NCBI GenBank assembly: GCA_916048095.2
Contig: OU696589.1
Span: forward strand, 5,095,683 to 5,159,682
Direction of reading: 5' to 3'
Length of the DNA: 64,000 nucleotides
DNA from: Sacculina carcini
Taxonomy: Eukaryota; Arthropoda; Thecostraca; Sacculinidae
The notes beneath the pieces are model-generated. The model was not told where the DNA came from. It saw nothing but the letters and a program-made list of their open reading frames with translations, and made no database searches. This document shows, one piece after another, positions 51,307 to 60,437 of the stretch (within the stretch, counting starts at the first letter, position 1; each line of letters starts with the position of its first letter). The position numbers were made by a program, and so were the translations under genes.

Positions 51307-51713
51307 ATATTACGTCTCGGGTGTGTTTGGTTCCGATTTGGTCCTAGCCAGGACCAGATTTAAGCATTTATAGGATCCTGGGCGAAATTTATGCGAAGGC
51401 CTACCCTTCTCGAGGCGGGTGGCCATCGAAATAAGCCTCACCGGGGTGCGCTGAAAGCTCCACCGGGAAATCATCATTGTCGGTCTTGCCAGTAATTTTG
51501 GTCATCTCAATCACGTTTGCAGTTTTCATCTTAATCACGTCCACTGAGTTTTTTGGTCATTTTTTGAGGTCAACTAAAATGTGAAAGCCTCTGGGCAGGT
51601 GACCTCTTTGAACCCCCTAAATCCGGCCCTGGTCTTGGCTCTCTTTGCCTGTCTTTGTTAGGTCAGGAAAGGCTGGCCTAGGTTGGCCATGATTATTACC
51701 CGAGACGTAATAT
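51307..51713. mobile_element. Nested MITE pair, unit 6
   Basis: Outer MITE with the hAT-like element at 51349-51631; the 16-bp termini remain perfect. Confidence 0.75.
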
Positions 51714-51824
51714 CCCTAGCTCGTTTTATTGTCGACTGTCCCATGTTGCGTCCCATGTCCGCGTTCAACAAAATTTTGAGCTCAAAAATGAATGCGTACT
51801 GTATTTGCTGATATATTGTTTTAG

Positions 51825-51869
51825 CGACGACAACAACAACAACACCACCACCAGCAGAAAAAACCACGA
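51825..51869 (+). other. Candidate 45-nt micro-exon, unit 6
   Basis: Acceptor ATTGTTTTAG and donor GTAAGT are kept. In phase 1 it reads T-T-T-T-T-T-P-P-P-A-E-K-T-T. It is nine bases shorter than in units 1-5 and carries many substitutions. The 111 bases upstream differ at only two positions. Confidence 0.4.
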
Positions 51870-52186
51870 GTAAGTTTTTTATTATATTACCAATTAATCA
51901 AATTACCAAATTTCTTAAATTACCATTGTATTGTGTCATTTATTATTATTGTTATTATTATTAATTACTGGTAAAACTGGTAGCATGGGAAGAGTGCAAA
52001 TGCACTATTACCACCCCAAGGTGTCCCCATATACCGGAAGCGCCCAAAAGATTCAGAGATAAAGAGAGTTCGAAAAGAGAAAAATCTAGAAAGAGAGATG
52101 GAAAGAATATAATAAATATATATCAAGTTTGGAGCATTTATAATTAAAAAGAGCATTGATAACCCAAATGAAAGTCGCTTATGTTT

Positions 52187-52649
52187 TTACGTCCTTGCTA
52201 GAAGATAGATGCTATCCAATTCACCAAAACGTTTGAATAGAGAACGACCAAAAATGAAGTGATTTGGAGTGAGAGCTTGATGGTCATCAGCTTCTGTGCT
52301 GATGTAGGTGAGAGGACGCGAATTTACACAGTTCTCTACTTCGCACAAAATTGCGCTCATATCATTGCTGTTCACAGACCGGCGACACAAAAATTTGCGT
52401 AGCGAATATTTCACTGTTCGTACAAGCCTCTCCCAAAATCCTCCCCACCATGGGGACCTTGGGGCAATAAACCTTCATGAAGGAGAATTCATTCCAAACA
52501 GACTGGGCAAATTACCTGACATAGCCTGAAAACTAAGAGCATTGTCGGAGTATACGACCGAGGGCCATCCCCGTCTCGAAACAAACTTTCTGTAAGCTAA
52601 AGTAAAATCAGCCGTCGACAATGAAGTCGTTAGTTAAAAATTAACCGCT
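52187..52649 (-). pseudogene. pol: BEL/Pao integrase remnant, unit 6
   Basis: As in the other units, with MKYSLRK and FGRSLFKRFG variants. Confidence 0.85.
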
Positions 52650-52732
52650 CTCACTTCACCTGTGCGTACAGTAGTGGCGTTGTTTTAGTGGTCGGTGGAA
52701 ATAGCGTACACATGAGCTAATCCTCTAGAGAA

Positions 52733-53099
52733 TGTAAGCACGAAAAATAAAAAAGAACAAGAAAGCACAATTCCACACGATCACACCGCAACACAATGCA
52801 CTAAATACTACTCTCTCCACCGATCAACACTCTAAACCACTGCACAAAACACCACACTCTCACTTCACCAGTAACGCACTGCCCAGCATGCACGAACGAT
52901 CGTTGACTCAGGGCGGATACCACCCGCGCATGCATGCACTCATCGCTTGCGCTTGTGTGACGCAGCTACCTCCGCGCGCGCATACAACAACGTACACAAA
53001 ATCACACTCCCACGTACGCACACAAATACACATGCACGCACGCACAATTATATATAGTACAAGACACAATACCATGCAATACACAATAAACATAATACA
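52733..53099 (-). repeat. 3' LTR of the minus-strand element (source copy)
   Basis: 367 bp. The polypurine tract AGGGGGATA adjoins at 53100-53108 on the minus strand. Confidence 0.9.
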
Positions 53100-53122
53100 T
53101 ATCCCCCTGATTCAAAGAATCA

Positions 53123-54189
53123 CTATGCCCGATTAGAATTATACGCAACATAATCATTGAACCGCGCCGGACGCTGACTCTGTCGCTGTGGTCGCGCCTG
53201 CTGCTGACCGCTACTCGCCGGATCAGTCCCGGCAGTCCTCTCACCGTACACCATGACGGCTGGCTCGCCATCGTCCGCCACGTCACCGCTCGCCTCGTCC
53301 AATCCGTTCGTGCCGCCACCGTTCTCCGTCTCCGCCCGTGGTCTGACATCACCCACGTGCCTGTTGATGCCATCGACGGCGACAACGAGGTCTGACACGA
53401 CACTTGTGACGGTACCCCTGCGACCGACAGCATCACACCGTTCTCCGCGCTGCCTCACCCAGACAGGATCGCCGACCTCATAATCGTAGCCACGAACAGA
53501 TGTGCTGCGCTGTCGCGGGAGTTCGTCACGCATTCATACTCTGTATCGATACACACCATCAACAGGTCTGCGACCGGCGTCATCCATTGGCGTAAAATTG
53601 TGCAGCATCACAGCCTCTCTCACACTGCACTGTTTCCTCGCCACAATGGTCTTGACAGTCCGATGCGACCTCTCCGCTATGCCGTTTCCTTCTGGGCGAA
53701 AAGCACACCGATAGCGAATGCTCACACCCCAACGTTCCATCGCCCGCACAAAAGACTGTCCACGAAAAGACGTGTCGTTGTCCAGAAGTATCTCATTTGG
53801 GTTCCACGCTCACTGAAAATATCATCGAAAATGTCCGCCACTTCATCGCTGCTGCGACTGCGACCCTTGCGCCAGAGAGAAGACCTCGAAGGACCACAAT
53901 CGATGAGAGACACATACAATAAATTACGCACATGCACAAAATCTGCTGCCAGTCGGTGCCAGTTTTGATTCACGCTCAGTTTCCCGTGTCTCCATTTCAC
54001 TGACGCCGGGAAAAACTAATTGCAGATGTCACACGACCTCACAACATCTGCGACTTCCCGCTTGCTCACGTAAAGCTTTTTCCTCCGGCAAAAGTACCGC
54101 GTTCGGTGGATGCCCGGATGTCCGGCGTCGTGGTGAATCTGCCTGATGTGAGAACGCACGTCAGTCGGTTCAGCACTTGCGGCACACAC
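53123..54189 (-). pseudogene. pol: Integrase of the minus-strand element
   Basis: HHDAGHPGIH and CDIC zinc finger, LIDCGPSRF, LDNDTSFRG and GIAERSHRTVK catalytic blocks, and a C-terminal GDPVWVRQRGER. A stop precedes the finger, another follows CDICN, a frameshift lies near 53812, and a TGA at 53534-53536 is private to this copy (array units have Arg there). The array units were thus copied before this stop arose or from a sister copy. Confidence 0.85.
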
Positions 54190-55674
54190 TCATTTGTCCT
54201 GTTTCAACCAGTGACCAGGCACACGAGTCAGGCAATCTGCTTTATTCCTCTCAGACGCCACCTTCATTACTTCAACCGTCAGGTCGTACTCGTCCAACAA
54301 TCCACCGATGATCTCTAGTCTGCGCCTGATCAGCAACTCACTACAGGCAGTTGTCCTGACACGCTCCTTTGCCGTTAGGAGTCCCCTGAGCCATACATGC
54401 ACCGTGGATGAATCTGTGAAAAGCCGAATTTTTCGAAATTTTAGCTTGATCGCCAGTCCAAGCCCCTTTATCACGGCCTCTAGCTCACTGAGGTTTATGT
54501 GGTGGCTGTCCCTTCTCAACCAGCAAGCATCTTCCACTGTCTCGCCATTTACCTCAACCAACGCACCAATGGCAATGTTGCTGGGGTCTACCCATACATT
54601 CGCCGAATCACCATCGATCTTCCACACGCCTTTCACGGGATCGCTATGCTGTAGTCTCGACATCACTTCGTTCACATGACTCTGGAGTGCCGAGTCACAA
54701 ATCGGTTCGTCCCAGCTGTTTGTCGCTTCGGATGCAAGTCGCTTGGTGTACGAAGCGGCAACTCGCAGCCAGCCACCGACAGGATAATGGGACACTACAG
54801 TGCTGCATAGTGAAAACACGACTCGTCTCGTGAGCTGTTCCGGACACTCACCCACGGCATTGTCCCTTTTCCACATCAGCTTGCCAGACTCGGACGAAAA
54901 CACGTGTAAGCCGAGCACTCGGGCTCCGTCAGAGAGCTTTTGAATCTCTTTCGATTCAAGGCCGTACTTGGCAAAGTGCTCCTTCACCGCTTCGAGTGAC
55001 ACAATGTTTCCGTCAATGAGAACATCGTCAACATATGCCGATGTCCCACGTCTTATCTGGTCGTTCTGTGCCATCACCGAGTCGACCATCGTATGCATGA
55101 TCATGGGCGCCTCACTCAACCCGAATCCAAGCCTGGTCTAGCAGTACAACACACCATTGAACTTCACCGTCTGGAAAGGCCACAATGAACTGTCAACTGA
55201 TATCGGCAGGTAGGCTTTCTTGAGGTCCATGATAAACACATTGTCTCCCTTCATCCGCCATTCCCTCAGCTTCTCATTGCATACGTCAGCATCTGCAGAA
55301 CGAGTGTCAATGTGTTTATTTAATTCTCGGAAGTTGAGGACCGGTCTCACTTTGTTCTTGTTCTTTTGGGTTACTGCCATCAGTGGAATCAAACAGCGGG
55401 CAGGCCCATGTACACTCTCATCATAGGGAATAAACCATTTGTTGCTGATCCACTCATTGATCTCTCTGTCGAATGCCTCCTTGGCGTGTTGCCTCACATG
55501 ATATTGTTCAGTTTCGTTTGTCAAACGCTGCGGCTCGTGGTCGTCAAGCCACTTCCACTTGCAAGTCCACATGTGTTTAGCTGCATCGAACCGTGCCTCA
55601 TGTCCAGGTTTTGACTCAATAATATCACCAGCCGCAGCACAGTATGCAGCCTTGGCACTCACTTGAAAATGCAC
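54190..55674 (-). pseudogene. pol: Reverse transcriptase-RNase H of the minus-strand element
   Basis: RT motifs: WKWLDDHEP start, KWFIPYDESVHGPARCLIP, KVRPVLNFRELN, FIMDLKKAYLPI, LGFGLSEAP, and the catalytic AYVDDVLID near 55035. RNase H keeps VWVDPSN, NLSELEAV, LFTDSSTV and NKADCLTRV, its four acidic residues. A single TAG at 55138-55140 splits the domain between the VLYC and LGFGLSEAP blocks, and the frame ends with a TGA at 54190. Apart from these it is open over ~490 codons, consistent with fairly recent activity. Confidence 0.9.
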
Positions 55675-55681
55675 CCCACCG

Positions 55682-56116
55682 TCAGCACGTACGTAAACAC
55701 CCCCCCAGCGCTGATATGGCTTTCATTCCTAGAATCGCATCATATCCCATCGGCTTGTGCTGCACAACAAGGGCTTTCAGCACAACTGACTGTTCCTCAA
55801 CACTCACACAACATTCACCAACACCCGAACAGTCAAAGCTCATGCCACCCAAAGTATTCACATGAGTCGTTACTGGTGTCCATGCTCTACAAACTCCACT
55901 CCACACAATACAGCGAGAACAACCGGTATCAACAAGCACACAAGACTCACGCTGATCAATAAACACAGTGACTGAAGGAAGCGCCTCATTGCTCACTGAA
56001 GGGAGGGTGCTGGCGCTGACGAACCCTCTCCTTCCTCGTTTCCCTGACAGTCTTTCGCCATGTGACCCAACTTGGAACAATTGTAACATCGCATCCGATA
56101 TTTCCTTTTGGGGCAC
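55682..56116 (-). pseudogene. pol: Aspartic protease of the minus-strand element
   Basis: The frame carries CVLVDTGCSRCIVW (Asp-Thr-Gly active site) and ends in the hydrophobic YDAILGMKAISALGG flap/second-loop region. It overlaps gag by 124 bases in the -1 frame. It stops early just after a seven-G run near 55708-55714, where the RT frame differs by one base; this could be a genuine indel or a sequencing error. Confidence 0.8.
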
Positions 56117-56694
56117 TCTCTACTCAAATGACCAGTCTGATTGCAAATATAGCATTTTCGGGGTGAAAGCGACCCGGCATTGGCTGCTAGACAGTTCGGC
56201 GGGCTTTTTGTCGTTTGCAGCACCATGCGAGTTCTGCTCGTAATATCACTCAACGACCGAGACTCTGACACTGTGCTTGCACGAATACTGGTCGCCACGT
56301 GCTCGGGTAGGCCATTTACAAATGCACATATCAGCAGATTATCGGATACGCCACCGAATGAAACTGCAAGCTTTTTTAAGTCTGCCAAATGTACGTCAGG
56401 CGACTCACCTTCTTGCAGACGACGACTGGTGAACAGGGCGTATGCACGGAATCTGTCCACTCCAAACGCCGAGAACAAAGCGCTGCGAGTTCCTTTCGCA
56501 CAACGGCGAAGTTCGTCCGGCAGTTGGGACCACACAACAAACGCACCTTTTGAGACACGTAGTGGCACTACGCTCATCACATCGACGCCTTTGAGCTGAC
56601 ACATCATCTCCGTGCGAGTCCACCATTCCACAATGTCACTCTGACCATCAACTTCTGGTATCACGCGAGCGTCGAAACCACATGAAGACTCCAT
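55993..56694 (-). CDS. gag: Gag of the minus-strand element, intact frame
   Basis: 233 residues. The capsid-like N-terminus includes WWTRTEMMCQLKG, FVVWSQLPDELRR, LFSAFGVDRFRAY and QEGESPDVHLADLKKLA. It is followed by two canonical CX2CX4HX4C knuckles, CYICNQTGHLSREC and CYNCSKLGHMAKDC, then an acidic tail. Gag assembles the particle and binds RNA. The ATG lies 31 bases from the 5' LTR end. No break is seen. It overlaps the protease frame, with a slippery heptamer just after the second knuckle. Confidence 0.85.
   Translation of the reverse strand: MESSCGFDARVIPEVDGQSDIVEWWTRTEMMCQLKGVDVMSVVPLRVSKGAFVVWSQLPDELRRCAKGTRSALFSAFGVDRFRAYALFTSRRLQEGESPDVHLADLKKLAVSFGGVSDNLLICAFVNGLPEHVATSIRASTVSESRSLSDITSRTRMVLQTTKSPPNCLAANAGSLSPRKCYICNQTGHLSRECPKRKYRMRCYNCSKLGHMAKDCQGNEEGEGSSAPAPSLQ
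56038..56044 (-). promoter_or_regulatory. -1 ribosomal frameshift heptamer G GGA AAC
   Basis: On the minus strand GGGAAAC is in the gag frame as xxG GGA AAC, the X XXY YYZ form that directs -1 frameshifting. Moving back one base here enters exactly the open protease frame (R-G-R-R-G-F-V-S). The site lies directly after the second zinc knuckle. No downstream pseudoknot was worked out. Confidence 0.65.
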
Positions 56695-56725
56695 TTTTCG
56701 AAGGGCCGGTTAGCTCGTATTTGAA
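56695..56725 (-). promoter_or_regulatory. Leader with unusual candidate primer binding site
   Basis: Only 31 bases separate the 5' LTR from the gag ATG, and no TGG-type site opens them. The minus strand contains GAGCTAACCGGCC (56704-56716 on plus). This is complementary to GGCCGGTTAGCTC, the 5' end I recall for animal tRNA-Ile(AAU). Pairing there would place a primer 3' end pointing toward the LTR. Confidence 0.35.
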
Positions 56726-57094
56726 TGTAAGCACGAAACAATAAAAAAAGAACAAGAAAGCACAATTCCACACGATCACACCGCAACACAATGCACTAAA
56801 TACTACTCTCTCCACCGATCAACACTCTAAACCACTGCACAAAACACCACACTCTCACTTCACCAGTAACGCACTGCCCAGCATGCACGAGCGACCGTTG
56901 ACTCAGGGCGGATACCACCCGCGCATGCATGCACTCATCGCTCTCGCTTGTGTGACGCAGCTACCTCCGCGCGCGCATACAACAACGTACACAAAATCAC
57001 ACTCCCACGTACGCACACAAATACACATGCACGCACACACAATTATATATAGTACAAGATACAATACCATGCAAAACACAATAAACATAATACA
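56726..57094 (-). repeat. 5' LTR of the minus-strand element
   Basis: 369 bp. It differs from the 3' LTR by a two-base indel near the AACAATAAAAAAAG run and scattered substitutions. The minus-strand TATA-like TATATATAATTG is present. Confidence 0.9.
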
Positions 57095-57341
57095 ATCAGT
57101 GGGTTCAAGAGAATACACGATTCAGGGGTTCAGACGAGCCATCAAAACTAGACTGGTTTTTACTTATGAAATGGACATAATATAATCGTTGACGTATAAG
57201 AGTCCAATTGGTAAAAGCGACCATGTGCTTAAAGAGGCAGTTTTAGAGTATGGAAAACCTGCAAAAGGTCTCCGTGAATACTACGGTGATAAACTGAACT
57301 GTGACAAAGCCAACATAAAACAGCTTAAGAGATATGCGTGA
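57095..57341 (+). pseudogene. LINE endonuclease 3' fragment
   Basis: Begins mid-domain at the LTR (SVGSREYT frame, corresponding to QWVQENTRF) and runs through the KSDHVL region to the same breakpoint as the array units (GATATGCGTGA). It carries a stop near 57183. Confidence 0.75.
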
Positions 57342-57560
57342 GTTAATCATGATTAACAAACGTTACTACTATGGTAGTACAAAGTTGAATGTATGCAACT
57401 TAAAAGAATTTAAAAATGGAATATGTTAAATCAAACACAATGCGCACTGCAACACGACACAGACCAGAAATATTCAAGCTCTACTTTTTGTACATAACCT
57501 TGAACAGTTGTTTCCACGTTGGAAACACTGGTGTACATTTTATCTTTTTTGGGAACAATA

Positions 57561-57966
57561 ATATTACGTCTCGGGTGTATTTGGTTCCGATTTGGTCCTA
57601 GCCAGGACCAGATTTAGGCATTTATAGGATCCTGGGCGATATATGTATGAAGGCCTACCCTTCTCGAGGCGGGTGGCCATCGAAATAAGCCTCACCGGGG
57701 TGCGCTGTAAGCTCCACCGGGAAATCATCATTGTCGGTCTTGCCAGTAATTTGGTCATCTTAATCACGTTTGCAGTTTTCATCTTAATCACGTTCACTGA
57801 GTTTTTTGGTCATTTTTTGAGGTCAACTAAAATGTGAAGGCCTCTGGGCAGGTGCCCTCTTTGACCCCCCTAAATCCGGCCCTGGTCTTGGCTCTCTTTG
57901 TCTTTCTTTGTTAGGTCAGGAAAGGCTGGCCTAGCTTGGCCATGATTATTACCCGAGACGTAATAT
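57561..57966. mobile_element. Nested MITE pair outside the array
   Basis: Seventh copy of the structure, with the hAT-like element at 57603-57884. Its presence here shows that the nesting predates the array. Confidence 0.75.
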
Positions 57967-58077
57967 CCCTAGCTCGTTTTATTGTCGACTGTCCCATGTT
58001 GCGTCCCATGTCCGCGTTCAACAAAATTTTGAGCTCAAAAATGAATGCGTACTGTATTTGCTGATATATTGTTTCAG

Positions 58078-58128
58078 CGCCGACAACAACAACGACAACA
58101 ACAACAACGACGTCAGAAACTACCACCA
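58078..58128 (+). other. Candidate 51-nt micro-exon
   Basis: Acceptor ATTGTTTCAG, donor GTAAGT. Phase 1 reads P followed by ten Thr, then S-E-T-T. Against unit 1 it shows five substitutions and a 3-bp gap, while the 111 bases upstream differ at one position. Confidence 0.4.
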
Positions 58129-58170
58129 GTAAGTTTTTTATTATATTACCAATTGATCAAATTACCAAAT

Positions 58171-60185
58171 TGCGCAATTTCCGGTTCCAACCGACGTAAC
58201 AGGTCTGAGATCGTTCTTCGGATTGTGCAATCAGATCGGATCATTTTCACCTGAGCTATCGAAACGGCTCACACCTCTGCGCGACTTATTAGGGCGCAAA
58301 AAGAGAGTTTGTTTGGGAAAATCACCACACCGAGTGCTTCAAAAAAGCTCGTGAAGCTCTATCATCACCGACAATACTCAAATATTTTCAGCAAGATGCT
58401 CCGACTTTCTTACGCACGGACGCCAGCCGACTGCACGGCTTGGGATTTGTCCTGCAGCAGAAACAAGATGACGGCAAATTATGCGTCATACAGTGTGGCT
58501 CCCGCTTCCTCACTGATGCGGAATCTAGATATGCTGCTATTGAGCTGGAGTTGTTGGCTATTGTTTGGGCGTTCAGAAAATGTCGCATGTTTCTCTCCGG
58601 TCTACAACATTTTGAAGTAATCACTGATCATCGTCCTTTGGTACCGATTTTAAACTCAAAATCTATCGATGACCTAGCGAACCCTCGAATTCAGCGCTTG
58701 AGATTGAGGCTTGAAGAGCCTGGACCATTCTCGGCACAATGGACGCCAGGAAAAGATCACGCCGCAGCGGACGCGTTATCGCGTTTTCCTGTATCTTCCG
58801 TTGCTGCTCCCGGAGAAATGGGTGAAAAAAAATTCTATCATAGCGACAATTTCGACAGACGCAGCTATATCAGATGTTGAATTACGAAAATTGCACGACA
58901 TATCCGCTTCCGACGCCGAGATGAAAATGCTGCGAAAAAACATAATGGAAGGATTTCCCACTCGCAAATGCGATGTGGACCCAATTATCAGTCGATATTG
59001 GCCGGTGCACGAGCATCTCTATATTGATAATGACTTCATATTTTATGGAAGACGGCTCGTCATACCAGCGGGCATGCGAAAAGAAATTCTGCAAGAACTA
59101 CACGCTGGTCATGCTGGTAAAGAAAAAACAAAACAACGTGCGCGGGATATTGTTTATTGGCCCGGGATCGACGTAGATATTGACAACATCACAAAACATT
59201 GCAAAAAGTGTCAAGTGTACTTACCATCACAACCAAAAGAGACCATCCACCATCACGAGAAACCTACAAGACCGATTGAACACGTCTCGGTCGATTTTGC
59301 CGAATACGGAAGCCGTGGTGCGTGGTGCTGGTGGATCATCTATCTGGCTGGCAATTTGTCAACGACCTTGGACAAACATCCGTCACAAATAAACTTTTAT
59401 CGACACTTCGCACAATTTTCTGCATGTTGGGAGTATCAGTGATATTGTATTCAGACGGTGGACCTCAGTTCACATCTGGCGAGTTCCATCAATTCGTCAA
59501 CAAGTGTAAAATCTCACATGTTCGCTCCTCACCACACTATCCGCAGTCTAATGGGAGGGCGGAGGCAGCAGTAAAATCAGCAAAAGCTCTTATAAAAAAG
59601 TGTTGGTGTGAAGACAAAAAACAATTGAACGAACATGATTGGTGCAGAGGGATATTGCAGCAAAGAAACACACCTGGACCAGATGGAAGGTCACCTGCAG
59701 AAATACTCTATGGCCTTCCCGTTAGAGATTTCATCCCTGCACACCGACGCCAATTTCAAGGCATGTGGCAGCAATCAAATGAGCAGATCGAAAAACGTGA
59801 ACAGGACAGAATAATGAAGACAGACGAAAAGTACAACCAGAGTGCTCGAGATATAAGTGACATCGCGACAGGAAGTCACGTAGCGATACAATGCCACATC
59901 ACCAAGGAATGGAATCGGCATGGGATTGTGATCGAGCAGCTACCTCACCGACGCTACTTTATCAAGATGGCTAGCGGACGAGTCGTAGCTCGAAACCGGC
60001 GACATGTACGTCGCAGACACGGTCACGTCAATCAAGATTCAGCCGAAAATGGACAACGTACTCACATTGCACCAAGAAGTGATGAAGCGGAAAAGGAGCA
60101 AGCAGAGGGTCAACTTCGGCGGTCGTCAAGAAACACCCGTCGTCCTCAGCGGTTAATTGAAGTCATGTCCATGACTAGGGGGGCG
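58171..60185 (+). pseudogene. pol: Second plus-strand gypsy: RT end, RNase H, integrase (diverged relative)
   Basis: Starts inside RT (FPVPTDVTGLRSFFGLC). RNase H keeps RTDASRLHGLGF, YAAIELELLAIVWA, ITDHRPL and AAADALSRF. Integrase keeps the full HHCC finger (HAGHAGKEKTKQ ... KHCKKC), SVDFAEY, YSDGGPQF and NGRAEAAVK, and ends in RLIEVMSMTRG and the tract AGGGGGGCG. It lacks the array copies' stops at the equivalent of 13379 and 13694. Its own frameshifts lie near 58305, at the poly-A near 58825, and near 59315. It is the same family as the array gypsy but a separate subfamily. Confidence 0.9.
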
Positions 60186-60437
60186 TGTGTGAGTGAGCGC
60201 AGTTCGATGAGTCATCGCATTGCGGGGTCGATGAACCCGTTGAACCGAAGCTCGTGACAAAGAGGGTTTTGGTCTGTGTCTGAAGGACGTTGACGACAGT
60301 ATCTATTGGATTGTGTTCGAGTGTGTACATGCGTGTCGTGTGGGTCCATTGGATCAGTGTCGTTTTCTTACCTGCGTTTACTATTGAGCTCAGAATATAT
60401 GACGTGTCTCGGTTAACCATTGACTACAACTTGAACA
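60186..60437 (+). repeat. Gypsy LTR type 1
   Basis: 252 bp from TGTGTGAG to ACTTGAACA, starting at the polypurine tract. Only its two ends resemble the type 2 LTR; the body is unrelated by eye although the pol genes are clearly homologous. LINE sequence (CATTG...) begins right after it. Confidence 0.75.

Larger units (their letters stand above)
49094..54301 (+). repeat. Partial tandem array unit 6
   Basis: It starts at the LTR like the others but carries more substitutions. It lacks the plus-strand gypsy because the minus-strand element continues uninterrupted past 54301 instead of meeting the 10890-type junction. It therefore keeps the layout that preceded the head-to-head junction. Confidence 0.95.
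52733..57094 (-). mobile_element. Near-complete gypsy-like LTR retrotransposon (minus strand), 4.36 kb
   Basis: Two LTRs (367 and 369 bp) enclose gag, protease, RT, RNase H and integrase in Ty3/gypsy order, reading leftward. The 3' LTR side is shared with every array unit; the 5' half exists only here. Damage is light: one TAG in RT, one frameshift in a seven-G run, a stop before integrase and two or three integrase breaks. The flanks do not match: repeat B sequence (CTCTAGAGAA) on the left, LINE sequence (ATCAGTGGG) on the right, with no target duplication. The copy therefore probably arose by recombination between two insertions. Confidence 0.85.
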
